This document shows, piece after piece, positions 54,657 to 64,000 of a stretch of DNA of 64,000 nucleotides (the first letter of the stretch is position 1; each line of letters starts with the position of its first letter). A model generated the notes under the pieces. That model was not told where the DNA came from, ran no database searches, and saw nothing but the letters and a program-made list of their open reading frames with translations. Source of the stretch: Owenia fusiformis (taxonomy: Eukaryota > Annelida > Polychaeta > Sabellida > Oweniidae); the NCBI GenBank assembly GCA_903813345.2, contig CAIIXF020000009.1, forward strand, positions 22,593,759-22,657,758. The letters run 5' to 3'. Both the position numbers and the translations under genes were made by a program.

Positions 54657-56194
<1,538 letters not shown>

Positions 56195-56669
56195 TTAGAC
56201 AGGACATTATTAAAATTACTCAATGTTAGTTTGCAAATTACACAAGTCACTTTGGGAAATTCCAGACATGCAGACACTCAGGAAGTGAAATTTTGGAATG
56301 AGATCATGGCACAAAACAAGACTGAAAACGGAACAAACCGCCCGAGGCAAGACATAAATGTAACCAAAATTGGCGTCAACATAATTACTTCATATTCAGT
56401 AGGTATTTCATGTAAAAACAACATGGAATATATCAAGTATTTAATGATTTTAACATGAAGTAAAATGTAGGTCAACGTGAACCAAAACAAAGAAAATGGC
56501 GGAATTTTTACAACCGGTGTGAAATTTTGCGTTCTTTCCAACAGGTTTATTTCACATTTTTCGAGAAAACAAATCATTGAAATATGAAAGAGATGTAATC
56601 TAACGATTGCTCTATCGAATGAAGGTGTATATAGTGTTGTTATTTTACAAATTAATGACATTTTCTTAC

Positions 56670-56900
56670 CTTTTCTGTGGACTGTGTGGATCGGTTCTAA
56701 AACGCGGTAAATTCAACTATTTCTTAGCTGCCATTGACTGGAATAGTTATATACTAAATATGACGTCATGTCCTGAATTAAGAGCGTTGATTGGTCGGTT
56801 AGTAACTATTATAACTGGATACGTCAAACGACTTCTTATTGGCTCAGCCTGAGGACCGACTTGCCATTTCATTGGATAAGTAATTCTATTCTCTCATTGG
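56670..56900 (-). promoter_or_regulatory. H3.3 promoter and 5' UTR exon (CRE, TATA, CCAAT boxes)
   Basis: On the minus strand a non-coding first exon ends at AAAAG|GTAAGA (exon edge 56670) and probably starts near 56720. Upstream are TATATAA (56747-56753), a perfect CRE TGACGTCA (56761-56768) and several CCAAT boxes (ATTGG on the + strand near 56790, 56838, 56871 and 56897). This fits known H3.3 promoters that use CRE/ATF sites. Confidence 0.75.
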
Positions 56901-57896
56901 ACAATGGCTCTGCAGCCTCAATCCACTTTCTTGACTAATTTTTCACCAACCCTGATATTGTGAGCACTATTAGTGGTGACATTTTGTCATGTTAATGCCG
57001 GCCTTGTTTTTAATTTGTGATGTCACGAGGATCTTATTATTGTCAATTCTTTTTCTCGTATGGATAATTTCTAAATATGCTAAAACTGACTGGCAAAATA
57101 AATCAATAGGCATATCTGAGACAGGTCAGTCCAATTTCAGAGCTTTTCAGAATATCTCAAGGGATACGGTTTTTGAGGCATTTTTTAGAAAAAAGCAACA
57201 GACCTATTTTTTCTAGAACAGATTGTCATGCTGATAAAGATATTAAAAGATGACAGCTTAACGGGATGGCCATGACACTGATTTTTAGTGTTTTTACCCC
57301 CTGGGAAAATACTTTAGGGGATATATGTAGGCTTAATGTATAAGTTCATAACTCAGCCTATGAACTATTGTTCTGAGTTCATACATTGTTAGTACAGAGA
57401 TGAATACTATCCTAAAGTTATAGGTTGATATCTTTGTTTGGTTTCGGAAAAAATACAATTAATTAGAAAAAAATATCCAATGTCATTTTTTCTTTCCTGT
57501 TTCATATTTGTAGCTTCAAGTAAAATATGACAACTTTAACAGCTCAAAGTAGTATTCTAACAACATTCCTAAGCTATTTGTGATATTGTAATACATCTAT
57601 TGTAGTGATGTAGTACTATTTTGTAATGTTAATAGGACTTTATAGTGCCCTACTCCTGGTAAATAGCAGAAAGTTGGTTTTTTGGTTCTAAGATTCTATT
57701 TACTTCTTAGTGGAAGATACAATCATTTTTTGTCAGTTTACAATGAGTAGCTTTACACAATGGTTAACTATTCACATGAGGGTTGGGACCTCAAAAATAC
57801 CAGAAGTGTCAGTGAAGTGGCATCCTTGGGCAACTCTCTTCAGGGCATTTTCCTTACACTCCGATAAAATCTGTAGGGGATACTATAAGAAACCTA
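56901..57896. other. Intergenic, nothing recognised
   Basis: AT-rich; only short unconvincing open frames. Confidence 0.45.
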
Positions 57897-60116
57897 TATA
57901 TCGTCGCGTGAGAATAACTTTGTACTAACTGCCATTTTCAAAAAAATTGAGATAGACATGGAATTTTACTATTTGAAACACAGGCTTTCATCTCAGATAC
58001 ATGCCCCATCTCAATTCCCTCTCATTAAGCTAGAATTCAGTGTGAAATTGTACCATCTCCAGACAAACAGCTTATTTCTAATTTCAAATTGTCATATCTA
58101 ATATCAACTGTTTCAACCAATCAACTCTCTAAGAATTGATCATGTGACTTGCAAAACTTGGAGTTATAACAATCTTATATTAAAACGAAGTATGCCAATA
58201 TGCATGTTATTGTATCTAGAATGAAATAATGTTTTGTAACACAATACCATGCCAGTTTGCATGCCTGGCCTTTCATGTTTTAGTTTTAGAACTATTACTA
58301 GTAGATCAAAAAAATAAAATGATACAATATGTGTAATCCCATGCATATTCAAATTATATGCCCTCAATTACTCTTTGTATTATGGATGCTCATTGGATTA
58401 TTCATGGCCACATGATATGAAATAGAATTACTAATTTCCTCGAAAACCTAAATCCTTGCTACCAGGGAAGATGAAAAGTACAAATGACCAGTTAATTAGA
58501 TCATGTGAGCAGTCAAAAGTACCCTTTATCTTCCCTGCTACCAGGTCTTATAGGGGTTTGAATGGCCAAATGCAATTGAAATGCATATACGAAGCTGTCA
58601 TCATTAAATGTTGAAAATGAAAGACTACTTATTTGTTTCTTCAAATAGAGTACATAATAATAGGTTATATACTAGATATAGTAATCAAAACAAATAGTAA
58701 CTGTCATATTTTGCACTACATTGCTCAAAGGCAATCACTGTCTGTATACTATTGAAATCTCTTTCAAAATGATGTTTTATAGTGTGTGGAAAAAAGCTAA
58801 ATCTATTTAAACTAGCTTTAACTTTTACTGACCATACACTATATCAATAAGGAGTTATCTTTATGTTAGTATAGTCCCTTAAAACACTTATTTTATTTTC
58901 TCTTCATCTATGATTTACTTTGCGCTTTTCACTGAACATCTGGGATCTTTTTAGTTATTTTATTACTAGTATGTTTTTCAGATTTGTCCTTTCTTTTGCA
59001 TTTTTGGGATCATTTTTTTTAGATCATCTACATTTTATTTTGGAAAAGTATCAAATTGGTTCAATTTCTTTACAAAGAGCTTAGTCTCCACTTCTACAAT
59101 TGCTTCAATTCCCAATTGTACTCCACAGAGTAGCAAACAACAGAAAATGAATGGATAATGATAGCTGCATCCCAATGAACAAAATGTGATTACCTAAATC
59201 GAGGTTTCATCACTTTCATTAATCTAAAATGAATTAGAAATTGTTTTTCTATTTTCAAATTTCTTCCATGTGCATGTAATAAAAATTGGTTATGTCTTAG
59301 GCCCTAAGGATCTGAAACCTGCTGGTCAAAATGGAATTACGGACCAGTTGCAATGTTATTCTCCTATACCCAGTGAAAAAATCAACTGGTCTGTATCAAA
59401 AATAACCTGATAATGACCAGCGGACCGGCCCTTAGGGGCTACATTGTAATGTGCTGGGAGGTTTAGGCTACAGGGTTTATACCGAGGGAAATATGTGGGG
59501 GACCGTATTGGCATCATTGGTTTCAATGCATTGTACTTCTGCCTTAGTTTCAAAGGCAATAAATTCTTTTTGAAGGGTGTCCTGAGATTCCAAAATTAAG
59601 AAATAATTGTACTTATTTGAGAAATTGATTTTAAAGTTTTATAAATTGAATTTTCTTTATTTTATTAAATAATATTCTTTGGTTTTTGAAGATTTTTTTA
59701 CAAAGCAAAACATTATTTTTCATTCTAGATACAATAACATGCATATTGGCATACTTTGTTTTAATATAAGATTGTTATAACTCCAAGTTTTGCAAGTCAC
59801 ATGACCAATTCTTAGAGAGTTGATTGGTTGAAACAGTTGATATCAGATATGACAATTTGAAATTAGAAATAAGCTGTTATTCCGGTGGGAAATTGTATCA
59901 ACTCCATTTCCATAGTTTTAAAAAAGGATCTTGTAAATTGTTTCAAGGTATGATATTTCATATAAGATATCTCTAGGGTGGGACCAGGTGACATACAAAA
60001 AATCAAGTTTCACATAGCAATACTAAGTAAGATACAGACCTCTAAACTTTCAAACCTTGATTTCTCAGTTCCGTAAAAATGTGAGATAGTACAAAGTTAT
60101 TCTCATGCGACGATAT
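57897..60116. mobile_element. 2.2-kb inverted-repeat element
   Basis: Outer arms atcgtcgcgtgagaataact (57898) and agttattctcatgcgacgat (to 60114). Longer inner arms 58066-58240 and 59700-59885 pair almost throughout (agcttatttctaatttc...ttaaaacgaagtatgcc). The stretches between the outer and inner arms do not match, so one side was replaced or eroded. No transposase was seen. Confidence 0.7.
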
Positions 60117-62353
60117 GTCAGATACTGAAGATATTGACTTCAAATTGTCAGGAATTGGTCCTGGTATGATAGTGTATGACAAAAATCGAAAGAAAACAAC
60201 TCAGTTGCCATAGTAACAAGAACACCACACTATTTGTTTCCTAAGAAATGTGTTTAGAGGTTTTGCCATTCTCTTCATATTTTTAATTCTGTCTGTACAA
60301 TATGGGATGACTAAATTATGTTAAAATGATCTTTTCTATTCATGCAATGTTTCTAAAACAGAAGTTGCTATGGCAGCAACACAGATCAGAGAAAAAATCC
60401 TAGGAAGATCACTCTATTTGTCAGGAAATAAAAAACTGAAATATGAGTTTCTTTCTCCACTGAATAGCAATTTGGTAAACCATGGCTGACACACACAAGA
60501 GAAAATTTTTATCAGTTCTATGTCATTTTGTTGTTACTTTTCTTATCTGGCCTTTTAGTATTTATCGTGCTCTGGGACTTATAACACCTAATGCTGAGTC
60601 TTCTCCAACTGCAAAGGAAGGCAAGATTTTGACAATGAACCTTCATAAATCTCAACAAATATGGCCTAAGATTTGGACAATGCTGAGAAACCATGAGGGA
60701 AATTAGACAAAACATTATAATATGTGAGTGGTCCAAAAATAACACTTACACATGCTTTGGAAAAGTTATGCTTCCCGGGTGAATCAGTGCTCATTTAAGG
60801 ATAGTCTGGGTCGGGTGAATTTTTTAACCTAATTGTACCCCTCCCCAAAACCCCCAAATTTTGACAATTGTCGAAAAGTGGCAAACAGCATTCATTAGAG
60901 TTCAATATGGCTATTTCGCTTCTATGGCATTAGATATGGTACGATCTCAGGATGAACAAGGGGCGATCAATAAATTTCACAGGTGACACTCTATCGTATA
61001 CATAAAATACTATCGTATTTGAAAAAAAATCTGGTAGAAATCATTTTGTCACTCCTGATTTGACCTGGAAAGGTTCAGGTAGGTTATTGCATTTGGATTA
61101 TGCCTATTTTCTGACCATGAAGACAGGTATATATGTTAGATCCATTCATTATTTCCAAGAAATACACGGATAAAGTCAATTGGACTCGGAGATATTTAGC
61201 TAACAATCCACCCATCGACATATTTTTTCAAAGTTGTTGACCTCATTTTCACCAAAAATGCAATTATATTTACACTGTTCAATGCATTACCATTCTTTAT
61301 TTAAATGTATCAAATAGATCTTGAAAGGAAAACCGAATTTCCTTCTAAGATTTTGTTCCCCATTTCCCCATTGAAAAAACTCGTGCTATCCATTGGTTTC
61401 AGCTCATAATGTTTCAGCTCCATGATAATGTCCCTGGAGGAATATTGTCAGATTGTTCATTTACGAAGATTGAAGTTTTTATCACGTTTTAAACACATGA
61501 TACCATTTATGTACCATTGGATTTAATGTACCCTTTGCATTCGTTTGACTTCACTTCTTAAAAGAGAGCTCCGTCTTAAGTTTAACTAGACTCTGCACGC
61601 AGGGTAATTTAATGTGAACTAAAATTTTAAAATGCTTTTATCCTTTTCTGCGCTTGTTCTTAGCGAGTTAATTTCTTGCTTATTTTTCAACCAATTTTAA
61701 TCTTAATTTTTCAATTCAAAAATATGTTAGTATAATATTAGCCAATGCGTTGATTTAGATTATTGCTTGAGAATGCGTGGCAGCTTTTTTTAAATGAATT
61801 CAAAATTTTTCAAATACAAAAGTCCTTCAAAATCAACTTTTTGCAATTAAATTGAAATGTTTCACATACCACATTTTAATAACATTTGGTAATAATAAAT
61901 AAATAAGCAAACGTTATATGGGGCCTTTAAAACAATAATGATACAAACAAACAAAAATTTAGTCTTTAGCTTTCAAGTATTCCAATTCGGTCTTTGCAAA
62001 TATACTCCTGCCCTTATTCAAAGTCTCATACAAGACCTTCGTGCTTAAATCTTCTTGTTCTCTCAGCTAATTACGTAATGCCATTGGCGCGGAAGGGGGA
62101 GGTCGTTGGGGGCGGAATGTTATCCTTAAAGTCAGTACTGTTGTTGTAAAAATGCGCGACATGGAATGATTGAGAACAAATTTAATCTTTAAATTGTGAC
62201 TCTCTTCCGAAACGTATCCCTTCTTGTACGCTTGTAAGCTTTTAAATACTTTACAGCAATATACGTCCATACCATCCCGAGCGCTTTTGTATTTTCACGT
62301 ACGAATCCATCCCGTTATTCAATCTTCAGTAAAATGTAATAGAATTATATACT
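60117..62353. other. Intergenic, nothing recognised
   Basis: AT-rich. A 74-codon open frame at 60482-60706 (+) with one hydrophobic stretch has no recognisable family and is probably chance. Confidence 0.4.
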
Positions 62354-64000
62354 CTAGTATAGTAAAAGAGCAGCGGTGACTTTCAAGAAATGAAAAAAAA
62401 TTGATTGTACAAAAAACGATGGTGCATTTCCTCTGAGTCCGAAATCCTGTGTCGTTGATGTCATTTCCCGTGTCATTGATGTCATTTCCCGTGTCATTGA
62501 TGTTATATTTTCATTAACTTTTGGTCCTGTTGTTGTGTCTTCTGATAGTGAATTAACTTTCATCGGTCGTGGCAATATATTTAAGGCATGAATGGTAATG
62601 TCAGATATGATTACCCCATTCATAAAACCCTCTTGCCTGTTTATGACTTCTTTCAATTGGAACAGTCGATTGTTTAAAATATTGTTGATCATACCCAATT
62701 TAAGTTGTTGATCTCTGATACCGGTGTTGAAACCTAGCTCCATTTTCATCAAACGTGAATCAAAGAATTTCGGAGTGTCCAACTTGATAACACCAACCGG
62801 TTGAGCGACCTCTATTATGATCCCTTTGAGCAAATGGATCATTTCTGAAACATTGTGCATGGGATACGTCGTAATGAAGGTTATTGTCATATTAGTCGCA
62901 ACTGCTATACCTGCGTAAACACACCCATCTATACCGATTCTTTCAAAGCCAGTAGGACATTCATCGATCCTGCATCCGGCATTCATTTGACATTTCATCC
63001 TTATCTCATCGACACCACCCAGGTTTTGTATAGGTGTAGCATTTATCTGTATGACAGGTGCTTGCTTTAACGAATATCCAAGATCGACTTCCACGAACAT
63101 TTGAAATGAGAAGGCGTCCCATCTCCCTTTATGTAACTTGACAACAAAGTGGGAGGTCTTACACAATAAGAAATCAGTCGACGATCGGTTGGTCGATCTG
63201 TTAGTATTGTGGCATGTCCAACAGTACTTATTTTTGTATGTTGTAAATGTCCTTTGTTCAATGACTGGTGACAAACCATGTGTCACGCACAGCTTGGAGA
63301 CTGGACTATCAGCCTCCGTAAAGGGACACACGGAAACCATATCGTAACATTTTCTTGCTGGGTACCTGGCATCTGGTAGTATATACTCTATCAGACAGTC
63401 GTCACTTATTAACATATGTAGTAAACTCTGGGTGTCAATGGCCTGCATGTTTCCAACCGGCTCATTCTCAAAGCAATGTGTTTGAATAGTCCATAATAAA
63501 GGATTTTCGACATGGTTACATTTTGCACAATATATGTTCTTGTAATGTCTCTTAGTCATTGGATCAAAACATGGGGTGTTGTGTGTGATAATATTTGGTT
63601 GAATCGTGGTACCGTCACCACCGAGACAGTTTCTTTCCATGGCTGTGCCTTTAAAGTCATTTTGACAGATGCCGATTAGGTAAACCGAGTCGTTACTGAC
63701 AGCAATACATTTGAAAGCATCGTGTTCAAGAAAACGTCTAGGTGAATTCGAATTGATCTTATCAGTCATAGACTCAAATGTGGTGGTGTCTGAAGGTTGT
63801 TCCATCGTAACAGTCAAAGTATCCCCTTCCGAAGCATTCGTGTCTTTACCCGTTTGAAAAGTGGTATCATCTGCGGGGTCATCTGTACGCTGTTGTCTCT
63901 GACTTGGAGTAACATATGTTTGTGGATTTGGTGTTTGACTTGTTAGATGATGCCGATCTTCTTGCGTCTGCGTGACGTCCAGTGCTTCCAATAATGTTTG
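62354..64000 (-). CDS. Cys-rich extracellular protein, 5' end beyond the window
   Basis: The frame is open from the window edge (CAA at 64000-63998) to a stop at 62354, at least 548 codons with no intron. There is no ATG near the edge, so the start lies outside. A Thr/Ser/Gln-rich stalk is followed by two related Cys modules, each with a YKNxYCxxCxN motif (YKNIYCAKCN and YKNKYCWTCHN), a further Cys cluster (CQMNAGCRIDECP), many N-glycosylation sequons, a short MTREMTS repeat near the end and a hydrophobic C-terminus (FFHFLKVTAALLLY). Similar YxNxYCxxCN modules occur in ectodomains of invertebrate adhesion-GPCR-like proteins; no seven-helix part is present here. The tail could be a GPI signal, or the 7TM exon may be missing. 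Function unknown. Confidence 0.7.
   Translation of the reverse strand, partial: QTLLEALDVTQTQEDRHHLTSQTPNPQTYVTPSQRQQRTDDPADDTTFQTGKDTNASEGDTLTVTMEQPSDTTTFESMTDKINSNSPRRFLEHDAFKCIAVSNDSVYLIGICQNDFKGTAMERNCLGGDGTTIQPNIITHNTPCFDPMTKRHYKNIYCAKCNHVENPLLWTIQTHCFENEPVGNMQAIDTQSLLHMLISDDCLIEYILPDARYPARKCYDMVSVCPFTEADSPVSKLCVTHGLSPVIEQRTFTTYKNKYCWTCHNTNRSTNRSSTDFLLCKTSHFVVKLHKGRWDAFSFQMFVEVDLGYSLKQAPVIQINATPIQNLGGVDEIRMKCQMNAGCRIDECPTGFERIGIDGCVYAGIAVATNMTITFITTYPMHNVSEMIHLLKGIIIEVAQPVGVIKLDTPKFFDSRLMKMELGFNTGIRDQQLKLGMINNILNNRLFQLKEVINRQEGFMNGVIISDITIHALNILPRPMKVNSLSEDTTTGPKVNENITSMTREMTSMTREMTSTTQDFGLRGNAPSFFVQSIFFHFLKVTAALLLY

Overview
This is an AT-rich, intron-rich animal nuclear window. Small exons with GT-AG junctions and many non-autonomous DNA transposons point to an invertebrate. 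Aerolysin-like genes, a Cys-rich ectodomain ORF and DIRS, LINE and mariner debris fit a lophotrochozoan, perhaps a mollusc; that placement is inference. There are no bacterial operons and no CRISPR array. Exon coordinates were assembled by hand from splice sites, phase continuity and family resemblance.

Layout. 0.5-5.0 kb: decayed DIRS/Ngaro-like retrotransposon (- strand) with tyrosine recombinase, RT/RNase H, Pro/Ser-rich and SGNH-hydrolase parts plus a tandem repeat. 6.3-11.1 kb: gamma-glutamyltransferase gene (-), 10 exons. 11.95-17.3 kb: 3' part of a SEC14L1/SEC14L5-type gene (+), 8 exons; its PRELI-domain exons are not seen. 17.7-23.9 kb: no convincing gene, several MITEs and a minisatellite. 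23.96-45.12 kb: complete 23-exon DNA topoisomerase III alpha gene (-), phase-consistent and encoding about 1072 aa. Its introns hold a LINE, mariner derivatives, MITEs and two nearly identical single-CDS-exon genes on the opposite strand for aerolysin/ETX-MTX2-like pore-forming proteins. 45.6-48.0 kb: two-exon CCSMST1-like mitochondrial gene (+), head-to-head with TOP3A. 48.9-53.6 kb: three-level nest of inverted-repeat elements. 54.66-56.72 kb: intron-containing histone H3.3 gene (-) with a CRE/TATA/CCAAT promoter. 57.9-60.1 kb: large inverted repeat. 62.35-64.0 kb: 3' part of a Cys-rich secreted or surface protein (-), open at the window edge.

The most unusual signals are: (1) three short tandem arrays, each lying across one exon-intron junction (SEC14L exon at 15274, TOP3A exons 11 and 17), which multiply a splice acceptor or an exon end; (2) the pair of antisense pore-forming-family genes in two different introns of TOP3A; (3) a 2.5-kb foldback element with about 500-bp arms inside a MITE whose uninserted paralogue lies nearby; (4) a 107-codon open frame directly in frame after the SEC14L stop; (5) an RGG-like Gly/Arg/Asn tract in TOP3A.

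The housekeeping genes (GGT in glutathione metabolism, SEC14L lipid transfer/signalling, TOP3A, CCSMST1, H3.3) look like independent neighbours; nothing suggests they form one pathway.
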